DNA of 43,137 nucleotides from an uncultured Bacteroidales bacterium (GCA_900316995.1 ONEZ01000018.1:1-43137); one strand, 5' to 3'. Shown: positions 17,258 through 26,238, numbered from the stretch's first letter. The notes: a model not told the origin generated them from the sequence alone. Numbers and translations: made by a program.

Positions 17258-17823
17258 TGTCTAAACAGAAAAAAGACACTATATTAACTATCATTATTGT
17301 ACTCATAGTTTTAGCAGCTGATCAAGCGCTAAAATTATGGGTACATAGTGCTTTCAGACTAAATGAAGAGTATTCCATTACGGAGTGGTTCCGCCTGCAC
17401 TACATAGAGAATGACGGAATTGCCTTTGGCATAACCCTGTTTGACAAACGGATACTCACCTTATTCAGGATTCTGCTTAGCGTAGTTATTGCATGGTACG
17501 CAGCCTACTGCATAAAAAACAAGGCAAGCACCTTTTACATAGCCTGCATAGCACTTATTTTTGCTGGTGCCACAGGCAACATAATAGACTGCGTATTCTA
17601 CGGGGTGGCGTTTGATTATGCACCGCTTTTCTACGGCAGAGTTATAGATATGCTCTACTTCCCGCTTATTGACGGAACATTCTGGAACTGGATACCAGGA
17701 GTGGGTGGAGAGCACTTTATATTTTTCTCCCCAATCTTCAACATAGCAGACTCAGCCATAACGGTAGGAGTGTTCATACTGCTAACCTATAGCATATTTT
17801 TTCTCAAAGAGGAGGACAAATGA
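17257..17823 (+). CDS. lspA: lipoprotein signal peptidase II
   Basis: LspA cleaves signal peptides of prolipoproteins after lipidation. The protein has four predicted membrane segments and the two catalytic Asp in GNIIDC and FNIADSAI; LAADQALKLW, YIENDGIAFG and the large beta-cradle loop (YGRVIDMLYFPLIDG) are family features. At 188 residues it is slightly long, as usual for Bacteroidota, owing to a longer loop around residues 120-150. It is embedded between the DksA-like gene (1-nt overlap) and the DUF4296 lipoprotein gene (4-nt ATGA overlap). Confidence 0.95.
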   Translation: MSKQKKDTILTIIIVLIVLAADQALKLWVHSAFRLNEEYSITEWFRLHYIENDGIAFGITLFDKRILTLFRILLSVVIAWYAAYCIKNKASTFYIACIALIFAGATGNIIDCVFYGVAFDYAPLFYGRVIDMLYFPLIDGTFWNWIPGVGGEHFIFFSPIFNIADSAITVGVFILLTYSIFFLKEEDK

Positions 17824-18425
17824 GATTGCTACGCTTTTCACGGGCTCTTATTATATGTGCTGCGCTAATGACGCTCGCAGGGTGCAATGACCGTCCCTCT
17901 TACGTGCCTTCAAACAATGAGATGGCGGAACTGCTTTATGACATTCACATTATGGAGTCATGCTTTCGTTGCAACTATGTGAGTGACGTACGCCAGAAAG
18001 CCTATCTCTACCATTCCATACTGAAAGAGCACGATATGACCCCAGGACGCTTTGACAGCTGCATAACCTGGTACTGTTATAACAGAAAACAATATAAGGA
18101 TGTTTATAACATTATTGAATACAGGCTGGCAAAGGACAAAAGAAGTATTATAGAGGGACGCTACCGAATGACAGAGGATTTTCCAGGGGCGTACTTCTAC
18201 TTTACAAACGGCGTAATACCTAAAGACATTGCAGCCCTTCAAAAGATAGGTCCTCTGAGAGGCCTTGACGGACGCATGTACAAGCCTGTGCCAAGTGACT
18301 CCATATACATAGGTTACATAGAGATACCTGAAGTGCCTTACCGTGAAGGTTTTTCACCTAAGGACTCTACGGCGGAACTCAGCACAAATAATAGCAGTAG
18401 CCACACCTACATTGAGAGATTCTGA
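17820..18425 (+). CDS. DUF4296 lipoprotein
   Basis: This 201-residue protein has a signal peptide ending in lipobox LAGC (Cys near residue 22) and the DUF4296 core (MAELLYDIHIMESCF, then YLYHSILKEHDMTPGRFDSCITWYC). The family is found in Bacteroidota and its function is unknown. It is translationally coupled to lspA (ATGA overlap), fitting because it is itself a probable LspA substrate. Its last 24 codons overlap the convergent SpoU methyltransferase gene by 72 bp. Confidence 0.85.
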   Translation: MRLLRFSRALIICAALMTLAGCNDRPSYVPSNNEMAELLYDIHIMESCFRCNYVSDVRQKAYLYHSILKEHDMTPGRFDSCITWYCYNRKQYKDVYNIIEYRLAKDKRSIIEGRYRMTEDFPGAYFYFTNGVIPKDIAALQKIGPLRGLDGRMYKPVPSDSIYIGYIEIPEVPYREGFSPKDSTAELSTNNSSSHTYIERF

Positions 18426-19112
18426 TGTAGGTCTGCCAACAGGATATGAAGGTATAAGCAACCTACTGCCACACAACCTCATAACCTCAGCGCTAACGCC
18501 GTTACCCTCATTACCCATAACCACCACCGCACTGCCACTCAACTCTGACTCGTAAATACTCTCCCCGTTAAGAGCTGTGCTGTAAAGCTCCACATCGGGG
18601 CTTAGGGACTTTAGAAATTCCGGAAGGTCTGTGTAACAAACATTCACCCTGGAGAGCGCACCCATTGTAGCCTGAACACATTTTGGGTTATATACATCAA
18701 CAGTACCAGCAGAGCAAACCACATTCTCAATGCCAAACCAGTCTGCAAGACGAATAATAGTGCCCATGTTGCCTGCGTCCTGAACACCGTCAAGAGCAAG
18801 AGTAAGCACACCTTGGGTTTTAACGTCCGATGCCGCCATAGTACGCATTCTGAATATTGCCAGCACGTTTTGTGGAGCCTCTAAAAGACTTGCCTGCCTA
18901 AGTTCATCATGAGTTACCACCACCATCTCTTTAGGGGCGGGAGCTCCCTGAGGCAGAGCATACTCCGCAGTGCGGACTAAAAGCTCACAATCAAAAGCAA
19001 AGAGAAGTTCATCTACACATTTACGGCCTTCCGCCACAAACAGAGCAAGCTCATAGCGGTTCTTCTTGGCAGATAGGGAGCGTATCAGTTTTATTTTGTT
19101 TTTACTCAGCAT
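18354..19112 (-). CDS. SpoU/TrmH family 23S rRNA or tRNA 2'-O-methyltransferase
   Basis: This 252-residue SPOUT enzyme should methylate a ribose 2'-OH in rRNA or tRNA with S-adenosylmethionine. An N-terminal SpoU substrate-binding domain (LIRSLSAKKNRYELALFVAEG) precedes the knot domain. The three motifs are visible: DAGNMGTIIRLADWFG, VVVMGNEGNGVS and ESLNVGVATAI. Before the third motif is the slightly expanded stretch IPSYPVGRPTSESLN. RlmB is a possible assignment, but the target base cannot be called. Its last 72 bp, which encode motif 3, overlap the DUF4296 gene on the other strand. Confidence 0.85.
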   Translation of the reverse strand: MLSKNKIKLIRSLSAKKNRYELALFVAEGRKCVDELLFAFDCELLVRTAEYALPQGAPAPKEMVVVTHDELRQASLLEAPQNVLAIFRMRTMAASDVKTQGVLTLALDGVQDAGNMGTIIRLADWFGIENVVCSAGTVDVYNPKCVQATMGALSRVNVCYTDLPEFLKSLSPDVELYSTALNGESIYESELSGSAVVVMGNEGNGVSAEVMRLCGSRLLIPSYPVGRPTSESLNVGVATAIICAEFRRRVLR

Positions 19113-19170
19113 GGCTGTTTAAATTTAACTCGCTAAATTAAAAAATAATCTCCATTTATCAATGGTAAAT

Positions 19171-19202
19171 TTTGATAGAAAGAGTAAATTGTTATATTTT
19201 TG
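19171..19202 (+). promoter_or_regulatory. Bacteroidota promoter of tamL
   Basis: TTTG (19171-19174), a 20-nt spacer and TATTTTTG (19195-19202) match both boxes of the Bacteroidota consensus. The start codon follows 22 nt later. Confidence 0.8.
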
Positions 19203-19224
19203 CACTTAATTACGCTAATTAGGT

Positions 19225-21504
19225 ATGCACAGCAGACTAACACTATACTTATTTACATTTTGTGCCGCTCTACTGCTCACATCATGTAACATTACAAGGT
19301 ATGTGCCTGACGGCAACTATCTGCTCTACGGCGTAAAAATAAAGTGCGACAATAAGAACATTAAGTCATACGATGTGGAGCCTTACGTAAGGCAGCTGCC
19401 AAACACCAAACTGTTTGACACATTCCCGTTCAACTTAGCCCTTTACAGCTGGTCAAGCCCCGACACCGCCCTCTGGATAAACCGTTTTCTGCGCAAGATT
19501 GGAGATGCGCCAGTGGTCTATGACCCTAATATGACCTCAGCATCGGAAGTGGAGATAAAGAAGTTCATGGCAAACAAGGGTTACGAAAGCGCCATTGTCA
19601 CGTCTGAAGTCAAATTCAAGAAGAAAAAGGCAAGGGTTACATACAATATTGAATCTGGCAGGCCTTACACTATACGCAAGTTCAGGTTTGCTGTCAGAGA
19701 CTCAGCCATGCACAACATAATACTTGCAGACAGTGCCAAGACCCTCATAAAGAGCGGAAACAACTTTGACACTGATGTTCTTGAAAGCGAGCGCACAAGG
19801 CTTACCAACCTGTTACGTGACAACGGTTACTATGAATTTGACAAGCAGTACGTGGGAGTGGTGGCAGACAGCACCGTGGGAGACCACGAGGTGGATTTGC
19901 TCGTAATTGTAAAACCCATGAAACGCCCCTTGGGCATGGGCAAATACTCATTAGAGAAACACCAGCAATATACTATAAACAAAGTTAATTATTTTGCTCT
20001 GAAAGAGGGCACTAATGTTCTTGACACCACATTGCTACGCACTGGTCTGAAAGAGAGCAGCTACAAAAACGTGACCGTAAAATCCAATGTGAGGCTCATA
20101 CGCCCCAAGGCGCTATACCGTAAAACGCTGCTTGAGCCTGGCGAACTGTTCAACCAGAGCAACATAGACAAGACATACTCCAAGCTTACATCGCTGCACA
20201 TATTCAAATACCAGAACATTGCACCTGTAATAGTGGGAGACTCGGCAGACCACAAGCTTGACCTTAACGTCATAATGACTCCTGATAAGGTTCAGTCTAT
20301 CAGCGCACAGATAGAGGGAACTAACAATGAGGGCGACTTTGGTATTGCCGGCAAGATATCATACACTCACGCTAACATATTCCGTGGCGGTGAAGAGTTC
20401 AAGTTAAGCGTGCGTGGAGCCAATGAATCTCTTATAGGTAAAAGAACTATCTGGGAGGTGTCAACTGAAGCATCGCTCGGCTTCCCTATAATGCTAATGC
20501 CGTTTCTCACAAAGAATTTCATACGTAATAACAACGCCCGCACAGAGGTCTATCTTAACTTCTCTTACCAGATACGTAAAGACTACTCACGTATAATAGC
20601 AGGTACGGGTATAAGATACAAATGGTCAGACTCACATAAACTGAACCACCAGGTGGATTTGGTTGATTTCAACTATGTATATCTGCCGTATATGAGTGAC
20701 TCTCTAAAGAAAACCATAAGCAAATCACTGCTTAAGTACAGTTATGAAGACCACCTTATCATGCGTACAGGCTACACCCTGTCATACACCACTCAGAAAC
20801 TGAATGTCTATAGGAACAACTACTCTGTAAAATGGGCTATTGAAACGGCTGGCAACCTGCTCTATGGTATATGTGCGGCAGCTAACGCCACTAAGAACGA
20901 TAACGGCTCATACATTATTGGCAAAACACCGTTTGCGCAGTATGTAAAAACAGATTTTGACTTCTGTTTCCGTCATGTGATAGACACCAAAAACACAGTG
21001 GCGTACCATATTGCCATGGGCATTGGCGTACCATACGTGAACTCTACTATTCTGCCGTTTGAGAAACGTTACTATGGTGGTGGCGCCAACAGCGTGAGAG
21101 GCTGGTCAGCACGTTCGCTCGGACCTGGTAACTACAATGCAAACGGAGCTATTGACTACATGAAACAGAGCGGCGACATTAACCTCTGCCTTAACATAGA
21201 GTACCGCACACGCCTTGTTTGGAAACTTGAACTTGCAGCATTCCTTGACGCAGGAAACATCTGGACCCTTAAAGATGAGGGGCAGGCGGAAGGACAGTTC
21301 AAAATAGACCGTTTCTATAAGCAGATAGCCTTTGGCTACGGCATTGGCCTGCGCCTTAACTTTGACTTCTTTGTAATACGCCTTGACTGGGGTATCAAAG
21401 CGTTTGACCCTTCACAAGCGGCAGGCAAGCAGTGGCGCTTTGTTCCTGGCTGGAATATCACAAAAGACACAGCCCTCCATCTTGCCGTGGGGTATCCGTT
21501 CTAA
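19225..21504 (+). CDS. Omp85-family outer-membrane barrel, TamA-like lipoprotein (TamL)
   Basis: This 759-residue protein has a signal peptide with lipobox LTSC (Cys near residue 21), POTRA-like domains in the first half (NGYYEFDKQYVGV, VKSNVRLIRPKALY), and a C-terminal 16-strand barrel with the Omp85 signature YYGGGANSVRGW and a C-terminal strand ending in Phe (AVGYPF). A lipoprotein form of TamA is known in Bacteroidota as TamL and helps insert outer-membrane proteins. BamA is a less likely alternative because of the lipobox and the limited POTRA region. It converges on nrdG with a 1-nt gap. Confidence 0.85.
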   Translation: MHSRLTLYLFTFCAALLLTSCNITRYVPDGNYLLYGVKIKCDNKNIKSYDVEPYVRQLPNTKLFDTFPFNLALYSWSSPDTALWINRFLRKIGDAPVVYDPNMTSASEVEIKKFMANKGYESAIVTSEVKFKKKKARVTYNIESGRPYTIRKFRFAVRDSAMHNIILADSAKTLIKSGNNFDTDVLESERTRLTNLLRDNGYYEFDKQYVGVVADSTVGDHEVDLLVIVKPMKRPLGMGKYSLEKHQQYTINKVNYFALKEGTNVLDTTLLRTGLKESSYKNVTVKSNVRLIRPKALYRKTLLEPGELFNQSNIDKTYSKLTSLHIFKYQNIAPVIVGDSADHKLDLNVIMTPDKVQSISAQIEGTNNEGDFGIAGKISYTHANIFRGGEEFKLSVRGANESLIGKRTIWEVSTEASLGFPIMLMPFLTKNFIRNNNARTEVYLNFSYQIRKDYSRIIAGTGIRYKWSDSHKLNHQVDLVDFNYVYLPYMSDSLKKTISKSLLKYSYEDHLIMRTGYTLSYTTQKLNVYRNNYSVKWAIETAGNLLYGICAAANATKNDNGSYIIGKTPFAQYVKTDFDFCFRHVIDTKNTVAYHIAMGIGVPYVNSTILPFEKRYYGGGANSVRGWSARSLGPGNYNANGAIDYMKQSGDINLCLNIEYRTRLVWKLELAAFLDAGNIWTLKDEGQAEGQFKIDRFYKQIAFGYGIGLRLNFDFFVIRLDWGIKAFDPSQAAGKQWRFVPGWNITKDTALHLAVGYPF

Positions 21505-21505
21505 A

Positions 21506-21970
21506 TCAGCTTCTCCAGAAGCGGGATGTTATATCTATGAATCCGTCTTTCACCTTCTTGTATAGGTGCTGGTTGGTGGTACGGCTCTTAAGAGAGCCAA
21601 GATGCGCAAGGTACGGCCCTATCTTAATGTAATCAAACTTATTTTTATCTATTTGTGACGGGACACGCTGGCGACCGCTGTACCAAGCCACCTTTATGTG
21701 CGGATATTTGGTGCGGATATGCTCCGCAAGATGGCATACGGAGAGAGGCTCGGCATCGCCGCCCATAAAACAAACGCAAGTAATATCTGCGCCATACTTG
21801 GCTATGAAACTATCTATGGCGCAGAAGTCAAGCACGCTGCCTACATCGCCCCAGAGGTACTTGCTGTGACATCCGGGGCAGTGGCATGGGCAGTTTGATA
21901 TGTTTATAGAGAGAGTGACCTCATCTGGTATCTCTTGAAAAACAACTCCAGTATTAACGTATTTAAGCAT
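21506..21970 (-). CDS. nrdG: anaerobic ribonucleotide reductase activating protein
   Basis: NrdG is a radical-SAM enzyme that makes the glycyl radical on NrdD. The 154-residue protein has the CxxxCxxC cluster motif within NCPCHCPGCHS near residues 27-36 and the SAM-region motif CVCFMGGDAE. It follows nrdD by 15 nt on the minus strand and shares its riboswitch-controlled transcript. Its stop lies 1 nt from the tamL stop. Confidence 0.93.
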   Translation of the reverse strand: MLKYVNTGVVFQEIPDEVTLSINISNCPCHCPGCHSKYLWGDVGSVLDFCAIDSFIAKYGADITCVCFMGGDAEPLSVCHLAEHIRTKYPHIKVAWYSGRQRVPSQIDKNKFDYIKIGPYLAHLGSLKSRTTNQHLYKKVKDGFIDITSRFWRS

Positions 21971-21985
21971 GATACATTACTTTGT

Positions 21986-24085
21986 TTATAGTTTGTTTTT
22001 GCCCGCATAGAATCTGCGTGACGCCTCTTCTTGGCGAGGCTGAGAGAAATTACTTACACGCTTCAGGTATCCTATTATTCGAGTAAGATAATCTACATTC
22101 TTAGAATGACAGTGAGGGCACTCCTTTAGATAGCGCTTGTCTATAGTTCCGCAATCATTGCATATAGTGTTAGGGATATTGAACGTAAAATAGTTACAGC
22201 CCTCTTTTGCCGCTATACATATAAGCTGGTAGTACTGCTCCTTGCTGAGATGTTCATCCAAATTAAGATGCAGCGCGGAACCACCCGTAAGATGCTCAAT
22301 ATATGGCGCACCATGCAGTTTGAACTTATCCACTATGTTCAAGGAGTCATCCTCCACGATGTAGAAATAGCTGTTATAGCAGTCACGAGGCACAAAATAG
22401 CCGTCTTCCCTATCCCACTTTGCATGCTTGACGCCTACATTCTCCGCCGGAATCATCTCACAGTTAAAGAGCACGTCCTTAGTGCGGTACTGCTTGTTGT
22501 ATTTCTCAACCAGTCCAAGCACAGTTTGCACAAACTCCTTGTATTTAGGGTTATCTGTAATCTCTATGCCCAAGAACTCTGCAGCCTCAACAAGACCGTT
22601 TATACCTATTGTGAGATACTGACGTCCTATGTTAATATAGCCGGCATCAAAGAGAGGCAGCATACCATTTGACTGAAGCTCTTTAAGATTCTCATTATAG
22701 GCAAGCTGAACCTTATGGCAGAGGTCAATTATTTTTGAGAGATCCTCCTTAAAGTCACGCCCGTTGTTCACCGCATTCTGAATAGTGCGGTTCAGGTTTA
22801 TAGTAAGCACGCTCTTGGAGCCTGTTGACACTCCGCCTGCACCTAAAGTGTAGCTGAACCCGTTATCCTGTATCTCATTTCTCAAGCGGCAGCATGATGA
22901 AAGAGAGTCTGCGTTATCACTAAGATAAGTGAAGAAAGAGTGCCCCTCTGCATACATCTCAGCAGTAAAATCACCATACTCCTTGTCTTTAGGCTCGCCA
23001 TTCTCTGAGAGAAGAGCCATGGTCTCAACAGGGAATGTTAGCACAGTCTTGGTACGCTCCTTGTTAAACCACTTCATAAAGCGCTTTTGCAGCCAGTTAA
23101 GGCCGTTCCAGTCAGGTTGTGTGCCATCAGGAAAATAGAACTCTCCAAAAAGACTCTGGAAGTAGTATTTGTCATAATAAGCCACATTCCAGAACACAGC
23201 CTGATAGTTACGTGCGCCGGAGGGCTGGTTTATAGAATATACAATCTGTTCAAAACAGTCTGTTACAACCTTATCAATAGTGCGGTGCTTTAAAGAGAGG
23301 TCAACCACCTCATCAGCACGCTTATAGTAATCTAATCCGTACTCCTTGCCAATAAAATAGTTAAGGTACATAAGGAACTCAGGAGTGGCGCAAGCTCCAG
23401 ACAGCATGCTGCTTACCATAAACACCATGTTCACAAAGCCGCCGCAGTAAGACTTAAGATTTGTGGGGGCTGTAGAGTTACCGCCTATTGAAGTGGTGCC
23501 GCCAATAAGCCACGGATACATGGTGATGGAGGCGCAGTAGTTTGCAAGGCTGGTCTCATCATTCTTATAAATAAAATGGTGTGTAAGCAGGTCAATATAT
23601 TTGTCTGCCACATCCTTGCCATACATACGTTTAATACGCTCCACAAGCATACGGCGGTTCAAGCGTATGAAGTTTGACTTAGGCAGCTCACCTATAAGAG
23701 TGGCAATGTTCTTGTGCTCCACATTTGCGTTAGCGTCATACTTAGACCCCGATGCTGCATTTGCCGCGCTGCAGTAGTCTGTGAGGAACTGCATTTTCTC
23801 CAATGTCTCACGGTCTTCTGTATGCTGCTGGCGATATAGCATAAAGGATTTGGCCACCTGATAGTGTCCCTCTTTCATAAGCGCAACCTCCACCTGGTTC
23901 TGTATATCCTCCACGGTGATGTCGTTCTTAATATCAAGAATGCTGATTATTTTGCTGATACAGCCAAGATCTGCCTGCTCGCCTACTGAGTTAAACGCCT
24001 TAACTATGGCGTTCATAATTTTGTCAAGGGAGAATTTCTCCTTTGTACCATCCCTTTTGAGGATGTTGAATGAAGTGTTTTCCAT
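21986..24085 (-). CDS. nrdD: anaerobic ribonucleoside-triphosphate reductase (class III)
   Basis: NrdD reduces ribonucleoside triphosphates to deoxy forms without oxygen. The N-terminal ATP cone (ILKRDGTKEKFSLDKIMNAIVKAF) senses dATP/ATP. The C-terminal zinc site reads CNDCGTIDKRYLKECPHC, followed by the glycyl-radical region LTRIIGYL. I use the ATG at 24085 (699 residues): a longer open frame up to 24148 would translate the 3' end of the cobalamin riboswitch, so it is very unlikely. It forms an operon with nrdG and is likely repressed by cobalamin, so that a B12-dependent class II reductase could be used when B12 is available. Confidence 0.95.
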   Translation of the reverse strand: MENTSFNILKRDGTKEKFSLDKIMNAIVKAFNSVGEQADLGCISKIISILDIKNDITVEDIQNQVEVALMKEGHYQVAKSFMLYRQQHTEDRETLEKMQFLTDYCSAANAASGSKYDANANVEHKNIATLIGELPKSNFIRLNRRMLVERIKRMYGKDVADKYIDLLTHHFIYKNDETSLANYCASITMYPWLIGGTTSIGGNSTAPTNLKSYCGGFVNMVFMVSSMLSGACATPEFLMYLNYFIGKEYGLDYYKRADEVVDLSLKHRTIDKVVTDCFEQIVYSINQPSGARNYQAVFWNVAYYDKYYFQSLFGEFYFPDGTQPDWNGLNWLQKRFMKWFNKERTKTVLTFPVETMALLSENGEPKDKEYGDFTAEMYAEGHSFFTYLSDNADSLSSCCRLRNEIQDNGFSYTLGAGGVSTGSKSVLTINLNRTIQNAVNNGRDFKEDLSKIIDLCHKVQLAYNENLKELQSNGMLPLFDAGYINIGRQYLTIGINGLVEAAEFLGIEITDNPKYKEFVQTVLGLVEKYNKQYRTKDVLFNCEMIPAENVGVKHAKWDREDGYFVPRDCYNSYFYIVEDDSLNIVDKFKLHGAPYIEHLTGGSALHLNLDEHLSKEQYYQLICIAAKEGCNYFTFNIPNTICNDCGTIDKRYLKECPHCHSKNVDYLTRIIGYLKRVSNFSQPRQEEASRRFYAGKNKL

Positions 24086-24115
24086 ATAGTCCTGTATGAT
24101 AAATTCTGTATGTAT

Positions 24116-24281
24116 GCACGGCATGTTTTCTGACTTGTCCCATGTCATGCTACGCCTTCCCAGCGAGTGCCAGTGGCAGTGTGTAACAGATTTTAAGGAC
24201 TTACAGCAGCAGGTACTGTTCCGGACTCACACCGGATTCCATATTACCCCCTCTGGAATACATCCAAAGGGCGAACCGTTG
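24116..24281 (-). ncRNA. cobalamin riboswitch controlling nrdDG
   Basis: Read on the minus strand, the leader contains the cobalamin riboswitch consensus: GGAATCCGGTGTGAGTCCGG with CAGTACC and CTGTAA (about 24210-24240), the B12-box elements GCCACTG (24171-24177) and GGGAAGG (24155-24161), and a 3' segment AAGTCAGAAAACATGCC (24120-24136). The 3' end is only about 30 nt from the nrdD start and no terminator hairpin with T tract is seen, so control of translation is the likely mechanism. Edges are approximate. Confidence 0.93.
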
Positions 24282-24287
24282 CAATGC

Positions 24288-24318
24288 CAAAATTATAGGA
24301 TATTTTACTTACTGCAAA
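24288..24318 (-). promoter_or_regulatory. promoter of riboswitch-nrdDG transcript
   Basis: On the minus strand TTTG (24318-24315), a 19-nt spacer and TAATTTTG (24295-24288) fit the full consensus. The predicted transcription start falls near 24281, right at the 5' edge of the riboswitch. Confidence 0.85.
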
Positions 24319-24371
24319 ATGAAAATGCAAGATTTAACACAAAAGTTATCAACAATACAAATTTATAAACT

Positions 24372-24379
24372 TACCTTTG
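24372..24379 (+). promoter_or_regulatory. -7 box of esterase promoter
   Basis: TACCTTTG, 25 nt upstream of the esterase ATG. The -33 region is not a clear match. It lies back-to-back with the nrdDG promoter. Confidence 0.65.
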
Positions 24380-24404
24380 CGCCGCAAAAAAAACATAACG
24401 TACT

Positions 24405-25565
24405 ATGCTCAAAAAACTTAATATAATATTCATGCTGGTCATAAGCTGCATTAGCCTATATGCCACCGAGCCAGCCGAGTCAGACTCCCTATGCTCCACC
24501 GCACCGCTAATTAGCGCCGATGGCAATGTAACAATATCCGTACTTGCTCCCAAAGCCCTGACAGTAATGCTGCAAGGTGACTTTTTAGAGGAGGGCGATG
24601 ACACATGCATGTATTTAGACTCTCCGCGCCTACTTATTCTAAAAAGAGACTCCGCAGGTGTGTGGAAGCGTACATTTAAGTCTGCGCAGCCGGAAACCTA
24701 CATGTACAATTTTCTCATCGACGGAAAGATGTTTACAGACCCATGCAATCCTAACATTTACTGGAGGTACAAGCATCAGTGGAACATCCTTTCAATAGGA
24801 GGCAACCCGCAGGCTGACCTATACCTTGAGAGCACTCAAAAAGGCACAATTGACACACTTACATACTACAGTCCTAAGGACCGCTTCCGCCGCCGATGCA
24901 CAGTTTATCTGCCACACGGCTACACACAGGAGAAAAAATACCCCGTGTTATACCTGCTTCACGGTCTGAACGGAAGCGAACACGCATGGCTTGACCTTGG
25001 TAGGGCGGCTCAGATATTTGACAATTTGATAGCCAAAGGCGACATTCCACCTATAATTGCGGTTTTCCCTGACTGCAACACAGGAAGGAGAGCAAAGAAG
25101 GTGCTGCACAAGTCCCTGTTCAGCAATATGCTAAACTACTCAGCAATGAAACGCAGCCATATTGTGGATGTATTACCTTTGCTTATGAGCAAAATAGACT
25201 CTCTCTACAGCACGTCAACCAAACAAGAAGACACATTTATTGCAGGGCTTTCAGCAGGTGCTCAGTTTGCCGCCGATGTTGTGATTGCAAACCCTCACAG
25301 ATTTGCCGCAGTGGGAATGTTCTCTCCCGTGGTGGGTAAACGCGAGGTTTCCAAGCATCCGGAGCAAGTAAGAGACACATATTACTGGATATCAATCGGC
25401 AAAAAAGACTTCTTCTATAAGAACGGGCTTAAATTCTGTAACAGACTTGAAAAATCAGGCCACACACTGTATGAAGTCCATGTCTTCAATAACGGCCATA
25501 CATGGCGCTTATGGCGTTACTCACTCACATCTTTCCTTAGAAAAATCTTTGAGACCAAAGAATAA
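24405..25565 (+). CDS. secreted esterase (D-type) with N-terminal CBM48/E-set domain
   Basis: This 386-residue exported alpha/beta hydrolase resembles feruloyl and acetyl-xylan esterases. It has a signal peptide (MLKKLNIIFMLVISCISLYA) and an N-terminal immunoglobulin-like E-set domain (VTISVLAPKALTVMLQGDF, then KPETYMYNFLIDG-like text). The esterase domain has PVLYLLHGLNGSEHAW, the nucleophile elbow GLSAG with Ser near residue 283, and the His in NNGHTW near the end. It probably removes acyl groups from plant or microbial polysaccharides. The substrate cannot be told from sequence. It is transcribed alone, divergent from nrdDG. Confidence 0.85.
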   Translation: MLKKLNIIFMLVISCISLYATEPAESDSLCSTAPLISADGNVTISVLAPKALTVMLQGDFLEEGDDTCMYLDSPRLLILKRDSAGVWKRTFKSAQPETYMYNFLIDGKMFTDPCNPNIYWRYKHQWNILSIGGNPQADLYLESTQKGTIDTLTYYSPKDRFRRRCTVYLPHGYTQEKKYPVLYLLHGLNGSEHAWLDLGRAAQIFDNLIAKGDIPPIIAVFPDCNTGRRAKKVLHKSLFSNMLNYSAMKRSHIVDVLPLLMSKIDSLYSTSTKQEDTFIAGLSAGAQFAADVVIANPHRFAAVGMFSPVVGKREVSKHPEQVRDTYYWISIGKKDFFYKNGLKFCNRLEKSGHTLYEVHVFNNGHTWRLWRYSLTSFLRKIFETKE

Positions 25566-25597
25566 TTTGGTTAAAACGTTGGAATTTATTAAATTTG
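25566..25597 (+). promoter_or_regulatory. Bacteroidota promoter of GYF_2 protein gene
   Basis: TTTG (25566-25569), a 20-nt spacer and TAAATTTG (25590-25597) match both consensus boxes. The ATG lies 20 nt downstream. The -33 box touches the esterase stop codon. Confidence 0.8.
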
Positions 25598-25617
25598 CCC
25601 AATAAAAATCAAATACT

Positions 25618-26001
25618 ATGGGATTATTAGATTCTCTACTCAGTGCCTTTAAGCAGGGCGGCGGCAACGTGCTTGATACAGTTGCCAATCAGGCCAAAAG
25701 TGCAGTAAACAGAACCATCACCACCAAGACAGGTGAAGTTATAAACAAAGCCACAGCCAAGGCCACACAGCCTAAGAAGCCTGCAGCACAAGCAACCACT
25801 CAGCCTGCTCCTGCTGCCCCAGCCAGTGGTGATTACATGCTCAAGGAGCGTGGGAAAGAGACTGGCCCGTACACCAAAGAGCAAATTGACACAATGATTA
25901 AGGCAGGCCGCCTTAACGCAGACTCACCAGTAAAAAAAGCCGGTATGGATTACTGGGGCACACTATATGAGCTTGACGAGTTTGCGGGGCAATTTGATTA
26001 G
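25618..26001 (+). CDS. GYF_2 domain protein, 127 residues
   Basis: The last 50 residues form a GYF_2 domain (ETGPYTKEQIDTMIKAGRL, then DSPVKKAGMDYWGTLYELDEF), a small peptide-binding fold often attached to bacterial membrane or secretory proteins. The N-terminal part is amphipathic helix (MGLLDSLLSAFKQGGGNVLD) followed by a Lys/Ala/Gln/Pro-rich linker. No signal peptide is apparent. I infer a cytoplasmic adaptor; the partner is unknown. It has its own promoter. Confidence 0.8.
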   Translation: MGLLDSLLSAFKQGGGNVLDTVANQAKSAVNRTITTKTGEVINKATAKATQPKKPAAQATTQPAPAAPASGDYMLKERGKETGPYTKEQIDTMIKAGRLNADSPVKKAGMDYWGTLYELDEFAGQFD

Positions 26002-26078
26002 TGCGCTATCTTAAATGTTTATGAAAACAAGTTTTCAACACATTCAGAGGTACGTTTTGCACAAAATCAAAAAAAAAT

Positions 26079-26109
26079 TTTGATTTTACCCTCGTTTCTC
26101 GTACCTTTG
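26079..26109 (+). promoter_or_regulatory. promoter of tRNA-Arg
   Basis: TTTG (26079-26082), a 19-nt spacer and TACCTTTG (26102-26109) match the full consensus, 24 nt before the tRNA. Confidence 0.8.
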
Positions 26110-26132
26110 CAGCCGCTTAACGGCAGTATGAT

Positions 26133-26206
26133 GGTTCCGTAGCTCAGCTGGATAGAGCAACAGCCTTCTAAGCTGTGGGTCTCGGGTTCGAATCCCGACG
26201 GGATCA
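26133..26206 (+). tRNA. tRNA-Arg (anticodon TCT)
   Basis: A 74-nt cloverleaf: the acceptor GGTTCCG pairs with CGGGATC with two G-T pairs, the D arm has AGCTCAGCTGGATAGAGC, the anticodon stem ACAGC/GCTGT encloses the loop CTTCTAA (anticodon TCT), and the T arm has TCGGGTTCGAATCCCGA. CCA is not encoded. It is followed by a terminator hairpin. Confidence 0.97.
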
Positions 26207-26211
26207 CAAAA

Positions 26212-26238
26212 GAACAGGGCACAAGCCCTGTTTTTTTG
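26212..26238 (+). terminator. terminator after tRNA-Arg
   Basis: ACAGGGC (26214-26220) pairs with GCCCTGT (26225-26231) around ACAA and is followed by a T run. Confidence 0.9.

Noticed and set aside
22250-23293. Plus-strand frames of 64-140 residues inside nrdD
   Set aside because: They are shadows of a well-supported gene on the minus strand.
24086-24148. Longer N-terminus of NrdD (start at 24148)
   Set aside because: The extra 21 codons are the 3' end of the cobalamin riboswitch and do not resemble NrdD.
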